From: M3007 sp964646615
GTDB lineage: Bacteria; Bacteroidota; Bacteroidia; Chitinophagales; Saprospiraceae
Assembly (NCBI GenBank): GCA_964646615.1
Contig: CAZYEV010000032.1
Location: 1-64,000 of the forward strand
Reading direction: 5' to 3'
DNA length: 64,000 bases
A program made the position numbers and the translations under genes. Shown one piece after another: positions 1 to 8,385 of the stretch. The stretch's first letter is position 1, and each line of letters opens with the position of its first letter. The notes below the pieces were generated by a model, which was not told where the DNA came from, did not search any database, and saw only the letters and a program-made list of their open reading frames with translations.

Positions 1-94
1 AATACTCCGCTGGCTCCAGCCAGCTTGGTGTAACTCCACAGCCCGAACCCGCAACCCTTCATATGAACAAGAACCTAATCGTGTCTTCATACCC

Positions 95-2017
95 ATGAAA
101 TTTGAGCAAAGATACAAATCGCCTCGCAGTACCAAAAAAAATGCACGGGTCTATAAAGCGTACAACGGGGTAACGTGCAACAAAATGGTACGGCTCAACT
201 ACGACGGCAGCCTGGATCCTACCTTTAACGTCGGGCTTGGGCCTGATTACACTATCCGGACGTTAGTCGTTCAACCGGACGGAAAAATTTTGGTCGGCGG
301 GTTTTTCAACTCATTCAATGGCATACCGCGCAGCAATATCGCTCGGCTTCATCCGAACGGCGAGGTGGACACATCGTTTGCTCCAACACTGGTTTTTAAT
401 GCCGTAGTCATGGGGCTGGCGGCGCAGCCCGATGGTAAAGTCATTGCCGTGGGCGATTTCTATTACTCGACAAATGGAACGCAGGTGAAAGGCATTGTGC
501 GGTTTAACACCGACGGTACGCTTGATGCAACATTCCAGCCAGGCCGGGGCACCGTTCGGCTGGAGGCCATTGCCGTCAAGCCTGATGGAAAGATGCTCGT
601 CGGCGGCGAGTTCACAGATTTTGACAACATCTCTCGCTCCAACCTGGTTCAACTCGAGGCCGACGGTGCATTAGACATCCTTTTCAATTACGGCGGTGGT
701 TTTGATGGAAAGGTAAACGCGATGGTGTTGCAGCCCGATGGAAAGATTATAGTAAGCGGTCGTTTCACCTCGTACGGCCAGGAACGGTTGAACATGGCGC
801 TGGTGCGGCTGAATTCCGATGGTTCTTTGGACCATTCGTTTAAAAACACCTTGCCAATTTATGGCCGCGAATTTTTCACCATGGCCCTTCAGCCCGATGG
901 GCAAGTGTTGGTGGCGCCCAGTGGTTTCCGATATGATCCTGACCTCTATGTGGAGCGGCTGGCTCGACTCAGGGCCAATGGAGAATTGGATGTGGCATTT
1001 TCGAGGGAGGCCGGACCTAATTTTAACGGCGACATTTTGCGCATTGTTCCGCTCGCCGATGGCAAGATACTGGTAGGCGGTCGGTTCACGGCCTATAAAA
1101 ACATCGCCCGTTTGGGTATAGCGCGTCTGAATGCAAATGGTACTTTAGATGCGGATTTCTGGCCTTCCAGCGGGCGGCCTGGGCAAGTTACAGGTCTGGC
1201 AGTGCAGTCGAACGGTCGCATTGTCGTCCTGCAGGGCACGGGTACCAATTACCAGGTGTACCGCCTTATGCCGGATGGCACGCCGGATCCGTCTTTCAAT
1301 AGCGTGTCCCTCTGGGGTGGCGCAGGGGCTCAGATCGTTGTCTTGCCCGATGACAAGATCATGGCAGTGGGTAACTTCCGTTTTGCCGACGGCTTTCAGC
1401 GTCGTAGCATTGTCCGCCTGCACGCTGATGGAGGTGTGGACACGGCCTTTGATCCGGGCAGCGGCTTCGATGACGCGGTGTTCCACAATGTGTACGATCT
1501 GGCGGTTCAACCCAATGGGCAAATGATCGTCGTTGGTTGGTTCAACGCTTTTGCGGGCAAACCCATTGGTGCAAACGTGGCCCGCCTGAACCCGGACGGC
1601 TCCCTCGACACCACCTTTGATACCGGCGAGGGCGCCAATGACCAGGTAAGCGCTGTGTTGCTACTGCCCAATGAAAAAGTGCTCATCGGCGGCTGGTTCA
1701 CCGGCTACAACGGCATCGGACGCAACCGCATCGCCAGGCTGCAGGGCGGTACTGCTTCCACCCGTACACCTCAAGGCCTCACACCGCTCAAGTGCTATCC
1801 CAACCCAACCACAGGCGCTGTCTTGATTGAAATGCCTGAGGAATTGCCCAATGCCGTGCTGACGGTGCGCAACGCACTGGGCCAGACGGTCGTCCAGCAA
1901 CCCATTTCGCCAGCTACGACGCTACCCTTCCGGCTCGAAGGCCCTACGGGCACGTATTGGCTGGAAATACAGAGCGCCCAGCGGCAAATAGCAGGATGTA
2001 AGGTGATGAAAAATTGA
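95..2017 (+). CDS. Delta-60 repeat surface protein with T9SS type A sorting domain
   Basis: The protein is built from about ten copies of the delta-60 repeat, a beta-propeller-like unit recognisable as VQPDGKILVGG followed by ARLNxDGSLDxxF, filling roughly residues 30-570. The last 80 residues (CYPNPTTG, ending AGCKVMKN) are a type IX secretion system type A sorting domain, so the mature protein should be exported across the outer membrane and anchored at the surface. Ligand and role are unknown. The N-terminus is odd: no signal peptide follows the chosen ATG, although T9SS cargo must pass the Sec system first. The same frame is open to the left edge, so the gene may start before the window. 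A separate out-of-frame ATG at 63 encodes only 11 codons. The gene ends at a strong terminator. Confidence 0.8.
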   Translation: MKFEQRYKSPRSTKKNARVYKAYNGVTCNKMVRLNYDGSLDPTFNVGLGPDYTIRTLVVQPDGKILVGGFFNSFNGIPRSNIARLHPNGEVDTSFAPTLVFNAVVMGLAAQPDGKVIAVGDFYYSTNGTQVKGIVRFNTDGTLDATFQPGRGTVRLEAIAVKPDGKMLVGGEFTDFDNISRSNLVQLEADGALDILFNYGGGFDGKVNAMVLQPDGKIIVSGRFTSYGQERLNMALVRLNSDGSLDHSFKNTLPIYGREFFTMALQPDGQVLVAPSGFRYDPDLYVERLARLRANGELDVAFSREAGPNFNGDILRIVPLADGKILVGGRFTAYKNIARLGIARLNANGTLDADFWPSSGRPGQVTGLAVQSNGRIVVLQGTGTNYQVYRLMPDGTPDPSFNSVSLWGGAGAQIVVLPDDKIMAVGNFRFADGFQRRSIVRLHADGGVDTAFDPGSGFDDAVFHNVYDLAVQPNGQMIVVGWFNAFAGKPIGANVARLNPDGSLDTTFDTGEGANDQVSAVLLLPNEKVLIGGWFTGYNGIGRNRIARLQGGTASTRTPQGLTPLKCYPNPTTGAVLIEMPEELPNAVLTVRNALGQTVVQQPISPATTLPFRLEGPTGTYWLEIQSAQRQIAGCKVMKN

Positions 2018-2042
2018 GGCCCTGGCCCAACGCCGAAAATAC

Positions 2043-2089
2043 GATGCGCTGGCTTTCTGCCTCTTGGCGAAAGCCAGCGCATCCGTTTT
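2043..2089 (+). terminator. Rho-independent terminator after the delta-60 gene
   Basis: A perfect 15-bp inverted repeat (GATGCGCTGGCTTTC at 2043-2057, its complement at 2069-2083) with an 11-base loop is followed by CGTTTT. It separates the delta-60 gene from the downstream TPP-regulated transcription unit. Confidence 0.85.
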
Positions 2090-2209
2090 AGGTGGAAGAA
2101 GAAACGCTTCAGGCATACGGCGCGCAAAGTGTTGCTACCAGGGGCCACAGCAGTGTTTCTCTCCGTTTCGCACCCACAGAGAAATCGAAAACTTTTCGAC
2201 CTTTGCCCC

Positions 2210-2288
2210 GACTCATTGGGGTGCCCCGTTTGGGGGCTGAGATCATACCCACTGAACCTGCCCGGGTCATGCCGGGAAGGGAATGAGC
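2210..2288 (+). promoter_or_regulatory. TPP riboswitch (THI element)
   Basis: The conserved core of the thiamin pyrophosphate aptamer is present in order: GGGGTGCCCC with GGGGGCTGAGA (pyrimidine-sensing arm), ACCC, then GAACCTG, CCGGGT, ATGCCGGGAAGGGA (pyrophosphate-sensing arm). The closing P1 helix is CTCATT at 2212-2217 paired with AATGAG at 2282-2287. Just downstream lie a 6-bp hairpin (CGGGTG 2288-2293 with CACCCG 2310-2315) and a CCCC-TTCG-GGGG hairpin at 2319-2330, likely parts of the expression platform. The family binds TPP and shuts off the downstream gene. A possible -7 box (GACCTTTG at about 2199-2206) sits directly before P1, which would start the transcript at the aptamer. Confidence 0.93.
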
Positions 2289-2362
2289 GGGTGGGAAGCA
2301 TCACCAACGCACCCGAAACCCCTTCGGGGGCGGATGTTTCACCAACATGTTTTATCCTAACC

Positions 2363-4654
2363 ATGTTCTTGTTTTCCTTTTGCCGACAGCTCGCTGCCTG
2401 CGGGCTGATGGGCCTGTGTTGGCCCTTGTTCACCTTCGCCCAAAATGCCCATCCTGACACTCTGAACGAGCCGGAGGCTAAAGCCTTGCGTACGGTGGTC
2501 ATCCAGGCTACACGCGCCGGTGCCAAAGCGCCGGTGCCGCACACCAATCTGACCGATGAGCAGATAGCGCGCACCTATCACGCCCAGGATGTGCCGTTTT
2601 TGCTTACGGGCATCCCGTCATTGGTAGAGACCTCCGATGCCGGCACCGGCATTGGCTACACGGGCATGCGCATCCGGGGCAGCGACCAGACGCGCATCAA
2701 CGTAACCATCAACGGCATCCCGCTCAACGACGCCGAAAGCCAGAACGTCTTCTGGGTGGACTTGCCCGACCTGGCCGCTTCGGCGGCTGAAATCCAGGTG
2801 CAGCGTGGCGTGGGGCTGAGCACCAACGGCGCCGGGGCGTTCGGCGCCACGGTCAACCTCGACCTGTCGCGCGTGGAGCCGGAGCCGTTCGCGCGCCTGA
2901 CGAACACCTTCGGCGCGTTCAATACGCGCAAGCACTCGGCCTATGTGGGTTCGGGGCTGCTCAACGGGCGCTTTGCCTTCACCGGCAGGCTATCGCAAAT
3001 CACCTCCGACGGCTATGTGGACCGCGCCACAGCAGACTTGCGCTCGTATCACCTCATGGGCGCCTACGTGGACGACCGCCAGTCGCTGCAAATGCATCTG
3101 CTCTCGGGCCACGAGCGCACTTACCAGGCCTGGTATGGCCTACCGGCGCAGTTTCTGGACATAGACAGCCTGCGCACCTTCAACGTAGCTGGCACCGAAC
3201 GCCCAGGCGAACCCTACCCCGACGAGGTGGACGATTACACCCAGCGCCACTATCTGCTGCACTACAAACGCAACCTCACCCAGGGCCTCGACCTGCAACT
3301 CAACGGCCACTATACGCGCGGCTTCGGCTTCTACGAACAATATAAAGCCGCCCAGACCTACGAAGCCTACGGCCTAGAACCGCCCACACCCGCAGGCACG
3401 CCCATCGAGGAAACCGATTTGGTGCGCCGCCGCTGGTTAGACAACCACTTCTACGGCACAACGTTCGCCCTGCGCTGGGAACCGCCCGTCAACCCGCCCG
3501 GCCTCAACGCTCCACCCGTGCTCACCTTAGGCGGTGGCTGGAACCGATACCTCGGCCGCCATTTCGGTGATGTCATCTGGGCGCAATACGACATGCCTAA
3601 AGGCCACATTTACTACGACAACGACGCCGACAAGCGGGACTTCAACTTCTATGGGCGTATAGACTTCTTTCTCAAAAAAGGCCTCTCTACCCTACTCGAC
3701 CTGCAATACCGCACGGTGCGCTATGCGTTCTTGGGCTTCGACCAGAATCAGAACAACGTAACACAATCGGTGCGCCTGGGCTTTTTCAACCCTAAATTGG
3801 GCGCCCACTGGCAGTTTCGACCCCAATGGGCAGCCTACGCCTTCTTCGGCGTGGGCAACCGCGAGCCTAACCGCGACGACTACACTCAGTCCACTCCCGC
3901 CAGTCGCCCGCGTCCGGAGCGCCTGTACAATTGGGAAGGCGGGCTGAAATACCGCGCTGAGGGCCTCCAATGGAGCCTGAATGCCTTCTTTATGGACTAC
4001 CGCGACCAGCTCGTGCTCGACGGACGCATCAACGATGTGGGCGCCTACATTCGCACCAACGTGCCACGCAGCTACCGCGCCGGCATAGAATTGGAAGGCG
4101 CCTGGACACCGCTGCGCCGCCTGACGCTGACGGGCGCTGCCACCGTAAGCCAGAACAAAGTGCGCGAGTTCGTCGAGTACCGCGACAACTGGGACACTGG
4201 CGAACAAGAGGCCGTTGTCTTCCGGAACACCGACCTGGCGTTTTCGCCACCTGCCGTGGCGCGCGTAGAAGTGGGGTGGGCCGTATTACCGCCGTCGCAA
4301 AAACGGCATGCTCTGAACGTAACCTTAGCCGGCAAATACGTAGGGCGACAGTTCTTAGACAACACAGGCAACCTGAACACAGTGCTGCCGGCCTATTTCT
4401 TCTCCGACCTGCGGCTCAACTACGACATCGAGCGCATCATCGGGCAGCGCGTGAACGTGGTCGTATCCGTCAACAACCTTTTCGATGCGCGCTTTGTCGC
4501 CAACGGGTGGGTATATCGCTACATTTCCAACGGCTACGATGCGCGCCCCGACGACCCCTACGTGCGCTACGAAGGCAATGGCGTCTACCATCAGGCGGGC
4601 TTCTTCCCGCAAGCGGGGCGCAACGTCATGGCGACGGTGGTCATAGCCTTCTAA
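2363..4654 (+). CDS. TonB-dependent outer-membrane receptor, probable thiamin (or precursor) importer
   Basis: This is a 763-residue TonB-dependent receptor. I start it at 2363 because that ATG is followed by a clear signal peptide (MFLFSFCRQLAACGL, ending FTFAQ), and because the upstream in-frame ATG at 2129 would place coding sequence across the riboswitch. A plug domain occupies about residues 40-170 (VVIQATR at its start, then GIGYTGMRIRG and VQRGVGLSTNGAGAFGATVNL). The rest is a 22-strand-type beta barrel that ends in the terminal phenylalanine typical of outer-membrane proteins. The TPP riboswitch in the leader argues that the substrate is thiamin or one of its precursors, as for THI-element-controlled receptors described in other Bacteroidota. 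The substrate is inferred from regulation, not from the receptor sequence. The 3' end lies 8 bases from the convergent carboxylase gene. Confidence 0.9.
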   Translation: MFLFSFCRQLAACGLMGLCWPLFTFAQNAHPDTLNEPEAKALRTVVIQATRAGAKAPVPHTNLTDEQIARTYHAQDVPFLLTGIPSLVETSDAGTGIGYTGMRIRGSDQTRINVTINGIPLNDAESQNVFWVDLPDLAASAAEIQVQRGVGLSTNGAGAFGATVNLDLSRVEPEPFARLTNTFGAFNTRKHSAYVGSGLLNGRFAFTGRLSQITSDGYVDRATADLRSYHLMGAYVDDRQSLQMHLLSGHERTYQAWYGLPAQFLDIDSLRTFNVAGTERPGEPYPDEVDDYTQRHYLLHYKRNLTQGLDLQLNGHYTRGFGFYEQYKAAQTYEAYGLEPPTPAGTPIEETDLVRRRWLDNHFYGTTFALRWEPPVNPPGLNAPPVLTLGGGWNRYLGRHFGDVIWAQYDMPKGHIYYDNDADKRDFNFYGRIDFFLKKGLSTLLDLQYRTVRYAFLGFDQNQNNVTQSVRLGFFNPKLGAHWQFRPQWAAYAFFGVGNREPNRDDYTQSTPASRPRPERLYNWEGGLKYRAEGLQWSLNAFFMDYRDQLVLDGRINDVGAYIRTNVPRSYRAGIELEGAWTPLRRLTLTGAATVSQNKVREFVEYRDNWDTGEQEAVVFRNTDLAFSPPAVARVEVGWAVLPPSQKRHALNVTLAGKYVGRQFLDNTGNLNTVLPAYFFSDLRLNYDIERIIGQRVNVVVSVNNLFDARFVANGWVYRYISNGYDARPDDPYVRYEGNGVYHQAGFFPQAGRNVMATVVIAF

Positions 4655-4662
4655 TGCTGGCG

Positions 4663-6216
4663 CTACAGCGGGATATTCCCGTGTTTCCGCTGCGGGCGCG
4701 CTACGGCCTTGTGCTCGAGCATGGCGAACGCACGAATGAGCTTACGGCGCGTTTCGCGCGGCCAGATGACCTCGTCAATAAAGCCGCGGGCAGCGGCGCG
4801 GTAAGGATTGGCAAACGTATCGGCGTATTCGCGTTCTTTTTCGGCCAATTTGGCCTGTGGGTCGGAGGCGCTTTCGATTTCCTTTTTGAAAATAATTTCG
4901 GAAGCGCCTTTGGCCCCCATCACAGCGATCTCAGCAGTGGGCCAGGCGAAGTTCATGTCGGCGCCAATGTGTTTGGAGTTCATCACGTCGTAGGCGCCGC
5001 CGTAAGCTTTTCGGGTGATGACCGTAACGCGCGGCACCGTGGCTTCAGAGAAGGCGTAGAGCAGTTTGGCACCGTTGGTGATGATGGCGTTCCACTCCTG
5101 GTCGGTGCCGGGCAGAAAGCCGGGCACGTCTTCGAGCACCAAAAGCGGGATGTTGAAACAGTCGCAGAAGCGCACGAAACGGGCAGCCTTTTTGGAGGAA
5201 TTGACGTCCAGCACGCCCGCCAGACTCATGGGCTGATTGGCCACAATGCCGATGCTGCGCCCGGCCAATCGGGCAAAACCCACAATAATGTTGTCGGCGT
5301 ATTGCTCGTGAATTTCAAAGAAAGAGTCTGCATCCACAATTTCAGCAATGACGGCCTTCATATCGTAGGGATGGTTAGGGTTTTCGGGAACGATGCTGTC
5401 CAAGGCCGGGCGATACTCTTCGCCCAACGTATAGGGCAGGTTCGGCACCCGGTCCATGTTGTTTTGAGGAATGTAACTGAGCAGGCGTTTGATTTTTTCG
5501 ATGCAGTCCACATCGTTGGTGGCCACTAAGTGGGTAACGCCCGATTTGGTGGCGTGGGTGTAGGCGCCGCCGAGTTCTTCGCTGGTAACCTCTTCGTTCG
5601 TAACGGTTTTGACCACGTTGGGGCCGGTAACGAACATGTACGAGGTGTTTTCGACCATGATGATGAAATCCGTCATGGCCGGGCTATACACGGCGCCACC
5701 GGCGCAAGGGCCCATAATGGCCGAAATCTGGGGCACAACACCACTGGCCTGCACATTGCGGTAAAAAATGTCGGCATAGCCACCCAGTGAGCTGACGCCC
5801 TCCTGGATGCGGGCGCCGCCGGAGTCATTGAGGCCAATGACCGGAGCACCGTTTTTGACGGCTAAGTCCATTATCTTGCAAATCTTTTCGGCGTGTGTTT
5901 CCGAAAGCGAGCCGCCAAAGACGGTAAAGTCTTGGGCAAAAACATAAACCAGGCGGCCGTGTATGGTGCCGTAACCAGTAACGACCCCATCGCCCAGCAC
6001 CTGTTGCTCGCTCATGCCGAAGTCGCTGCATCGGTGCGTAACGAGGGTGCCGATTTCTTCAAACGAGCCATCGTCGAGCAGGAAGTGGATGCGCTCGCGC
6101 GCAGTGAGTTTGCCTTTTTTGTGTTGGGCCTCAATGCGGGCCGCACCGCCGCCGAGTTTTGCTTCGGCGAGTTTTTGCTGTAGAATTTCGTTTTTATTGC
6201 TCATGGTAATCGTCAA
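4663..6216 (-). CDS. pccB: Acyl-CoA carboxylase beta subunit (propionyl-CoA carboxylase type)
   Basis: The protein (517 aa, the family's usual length) is the carboxyltransferase subunit that moves a carboxyl group between biotin and an acyl-CoA. It shows both halves of the crotonase-like fold: GGARIQEGVSSLGGY with PCAGGAVYSPAMTDF in the N-terminal half, and PMSLAGVLDVNSSKKAARF, GFLPGTDQE and AYGGAYDVMNSK in the C-terminal half. This pattern fits propionyl/methylmalonyl-CoA enzymes better than acetyl-CoA AccD. A second start four codons downstream (MSNKNE) is equally plausible. The gene begins 8 bases after the deoxynucleoside kinase, so they should be co-transcribed. The biotin carboxylase subunit is not in the window. 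The cobalamin adenosyltransferase at 27.6 kb could serve the same propionate/methylmalonyl-CoA route. Confidence 0.9.
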   Translation of the reverse strand: MTITMSNKNEILQQKLAEAKLGGGAARIEAQHKKGKLTARERIHFLLDDGSFEEIGTLVTHRCSDFGMSEQQVLGDGVVTGYGTIHGRLVYVFAQDFTVFGGSLSETHAEKICKIMDLAVKNGAPVIGLNDSGGARIQEGVSSLGGYADIFYRNVQASGVVPQISAIMGPCAGGAVYSPAMTDFIIMVENTSYMFVTGPNVVKTVTNEEVTSEELGGAYTHATKSGVTHLVATNDVDCIEKIKRLLSYIPQNNMDRVPNLPYTLGEEYRPALDSIVPENPNHPYDMKAVIAEIVDADSFFEIHEQYADNIIVGFARLAGRSIGIVANQPMSLAGVLDVNSSKKAARFVRFCDCFNIPLLVLEDVPGFLPGTDQEWNAIITNGAKLLYAFSEATVPRVTVITRKAYGGAYDVMNSKHIGADMNFAWPTAEIAVMGAKGASEIIFKKEIESASDPQAKLAEKEREYADTFANPYRAAARGFIDEVIWPRETRRKLIRAFAMLEHKAVARPQRKHGNIPL

Positions 6217-6224
6217 TCTGCGAT

Positions 6225-6866
6225 TTAGCGGACTAAGGAGATGTATTGCAATCCAGGGCGGTGTTTTTGGTGCAGAACGGCCAGAATATCCTCGAAGACA
6301 TCGGCCTGGTGTACAAAGTCGGTTTCATTCAGGTCGAGCAAGACGACAGGGATTTCAGTTTCTTGTTTGAAATACTCCAGATAGGCGCTTTGAAGAGCGT
6401 GCAGGTATTCTTCAGGCACTTTGTGCTCCATGGCGCGGCCGCGCTGGCGGATGTTTCGCTGCAACACCGGCACCGGGCGGTGCAGATAAAGCAACAAGTC
6501 TGGCTTAGGAAATTGGGCATTGAGCACCGAGAAGAGCCGCTGAAAGAGGCGGAATTCCTGTTCGTTGAGGTTGTTTCGGGCAAAGAGGAGGGTTTTCAGG
6601 AAAAAATAATCGGCAATAGTGAGCGCATTGAAAAGGCTGGGGCTGGCAAAATGCTCCGACAACTGCTTGTGGCGTTCGGTCATGAAGAAGAGCTCTACCG
6701 GAAAGGCATAGCGCTCCGGGCTTTCATAGAAATAAGGGAGAAACGGGTTGTCGGTGAATTGCTCCAGAATGAGGTTAGCCTCCAGACGCTTGGAGAGCAT
6801 CTGGCAGAGGGTGGTCTTGCCGGCGCCGATATTGCCTTCAATCGCGATAAATGCGTACGGGAGCAC
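6225..6866 (-). CDS. Deoxynucleoside kinase
   Basis: This 213-residue cytosolic enzyme belongs to the deoxyguanosine/deoxyadenosine kinase family, which phosphorylates salvaged deoxynucleosides using ATP. Visible motifs are the P-loop EGNIGAGKTT at residues 9-18, the substrate-site segment beginning PFLPYFYESPERYAFPVELFF, and a lid-like arginine-rich stretch RNIRQRGRAME. The length is typical. It lies between ffh (41 bases upstream) and the carboxylase subunit (8 bases downstream), probably one minus-strand operon. The sequence does not tell dGK from dAK specificity. Confidence 0.9.
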   Translation of the reverse strand: MLPYAFIAIEGNIGAGKTTLCQMLSKRLEANLILEQFTDNPFLPYFYESPERYAFPVELFFMTERHKQLSEHFASPSLFNALTIADYFFLKTLLFARNNLNEQEFRLFQRLFSVLNAQFPKPDLLLYLHRPVPVLQRNIRQRGRAMEHKVPEEYLHALQSAYLEYFKQETEIPVVLLDLNETDFVHQADVFEDILAVLHQKHRPGLQYISLVR

Positions 6867-6907
6867 GAGTCTGCGTAAGAGGGACTGAATGGAGGGATAA
6901 AACGGCG

Positions 6908-8257
6908 TTATCGCCGGAATTTACGAGGAGACGGCATTCGGGGCATAGGAGGCATTTTACCGCCACTGCCACCCATCATCTGCTGCATCATTTTGCGCAT
7001 GTCGTGGAAGTTTTTGATAAACAGGTTCACCTTTTCTAAAGGCACTCCGCTGCCCATGGCGATGCGCTTTTTGCGGCTGAGGTTTAGAATGTCCGGGTTT
7101 GCCCGCTCTTGCGGTGTCATGCTCTTAATCATGGCCTCGACGTGCAGCATTTGCCGGTCGTCAATGTTGACGTTGCGGAGCATTTTGTCCATACCGGGCA
7201 CCATGCTCAGCAGGCTCTTAAGGTCGCCCATGCGCTTGATTTGTTGCATCTGGCCGAGAAAGTCATTGAAGTCGAATTTGTTCTGCTGCATCCGCTTTTC
7301 TAAGCGGCGCGCTTCGGCTTCGTCCATTTCCATTTCGGCCTTCTCGACCAGCGACAGCACGTCGCCCATGCCCAGAATGCGCCGGGCCATGCGGTCGGGA
7401 TGGAAGACGTCTAAGGCCTCCAACTTTTCACCCGTAGAGACGAATTTGATGGGTTTGCCGACGGTGTATTTGATGGAGAGGGCTGCACCGCCGCGGGTGT
7501 CGCCGTCTAATTTGGTCAGCACCACGCCGTCGTAGTTGATGCGCTGGTGGAAGGCCTCGGCTGTGTTGACGGCATCCTGGCCCGTCATGGAGTCCACGAC
7601 AAAGAGCGTTTCGGTGGGTTCGATGGCCTTTTTGATGGCGGCTACTTCGGCCATCATGGCTTCGTCTACGGCGAGGCGGCCGGCGGTGTCCACGATGACG
7701 ACGTTGTGGCCGTTTTCGCGCGCGTACCGGATAGCGTTTTGCGCGATGCGCACTGGGTCGGTGTTGCCGTCTTCCCGATAGACGGGCACGTTGATGGAGG
7801 CCCCCAACACGCTCAGCTGGTCTATGGCAGCGGGGCGATAGACGTCGCAGGCCACCAGCAGGGGCGACATCTTGCGCTGCTCCTTGAGGTGGCGCGCCAA
7901 CTTGCCGCAAAAAGTCGTCTTACCACTGCCCTGAAGGCCGGCTATCAGCACGATGCCAGGCGTCCCTTTGACGTTGATGCCCACCGACTGGCCGCCCATG
8001 AGCTCGGTCAGCTCGTCGAAGACAATCTTGACCATGAGCTGGCCTGGGTTCACGTTGCGCAGGACGTTCTCCTTGCCCAGCGCTTTCTCCTTGACTTTAT
8101 CCGTGAATTCTTTGGCAATCTTGTAGTTGACGTCGGCGGCTACTAAAGCGCGGCGAATTTCCTTAACGCTTTCGGCAACGTTGAGCTCGGTCAGGCGGTT
8201 GGTGCCTTTGAGCAATTTAAAGGCGGACTCTAAACGGTCGCTTAAACTTTCAAACAT
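6908..8257 (-). CDS. ffh: Signal recognition particle GTPase Ffh
   Basis: Ffh (449 aa) binds SRP RNA and the signal sequences of nascent membrane proteins and delivers ribosomes to FtsY at the inner membrane. The order of domains is standard: N domain (1-90), G domain with G1 GLQGSGKTT (107-115), DVYRPAAIDQL, G3 DTAGR (180-184) and G4 TKLDGD, then the methionine-rich M domain from about 300 with MSPGMD-like and RKKRIAMGSG segments. The C-terminus is a short Met/Gly/Pro-rich tail ending in basic residues. A -7 box TACCTTTG (8306-8299, minus strand) lies 42 bases upstream of the start. The SRP RNA gene was not found here. Confidence 0.97.
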   Translation of the reverse strand: MFESLSDRLESAFKLLKGTNRLTELNVAESVKEIRRALVAADVNYKIAKEFTDKVKEKALGKENVLRNVNPGQLMVKIVFDELTELMGGQSVGINVKGTPGIVLIAGLQGSGKTTFCGKLARHLKEQRKMSPLLVACDVYRPAAIDQLSVLGASINVPVYREDGNTDPVRIAQNAIRYARENGHNVVIVDTAGRLAVDEAMMAEVAAIKKAIEPTETLFVVDSMTGQDAVNTAEAFHQRINYDGVVLTKLDGDTRGGAALSIKYTVGKPIKFVSTGEKLEALDVFHPDRMARRILGMGDVLSLVEKAEMEMDEAEARRLEKRMQQNKFDFNDFLGQMQQIKRMGDLKSLLSMVPGMDKMLRNVNIDDRQMLHVEAMIKSMTPQERANPDILNLSRKKRIAMGSGVPLEKVNLFIKNFHDMRKMMQQMMGGSGGKMPPMPRMPSPRKFRR

Positions 8258-8298
8258 GGATCTGCTGTAAATAAATGGGTCTTACAAAACCGAACGCG

Positions 8299-8306
8299 CA
8301 AAGGTA
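8299..8306 (-). promoter_or_regulatory. ffh: Bacteroidota -7 promoter box for ffh
   Basis: TACCTTTG on the minus strand matches the Bacteroidota sigma-A consensus TAnnTTTG. It shares a 128-base divergent region with the plus-strand box at 8353. Confidence 0.6.
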
Positions 8307-8352
8307 GTGCGCCGACACGTGCCACTCAGCCGCAGAGCAGGCAAAACGTTTG

Positions 8353-8360
8353 TACTTTTG
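8353..8360 (+). promoter_or_regulatory. Bacteroidota -7 promoter box for the OmpA/TSP3 gene
   Basis: TACTTTTG lies 25 bases before the ATG at 8386. The same spacing occurs at the methyltransferase (55856) and miaB (16478) genes, which supports both the box and the chosen start. Confidence 0.6.
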
Positions 8361-8385
8361 TCCGCACAAGACCTATGGCTTTACT

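Noticed and set aside
2129..2362. Upstream start of the TonB-dependent receptor
   Set aside because: It would translate the riboswitch and delay the signal peptide by 78 residues.
1795..2574. A 259-codon minus-strand frame over the terminator and riboswitch
   Set aside because: It crosses a strong terminator and a TPP aptamer and has no domain; the plus-strand features explain the region.
3970..5529. A 519-codon plus-strand open frame across the end of the receptor gene and the carboxylase gene
   Set aside because: It is antisense to pccB and out of frame with the receptor. Its composition (Arg- and His-rich, then Gly/Val/His-rich) is that of a shadow of GC-rich coding DNA.
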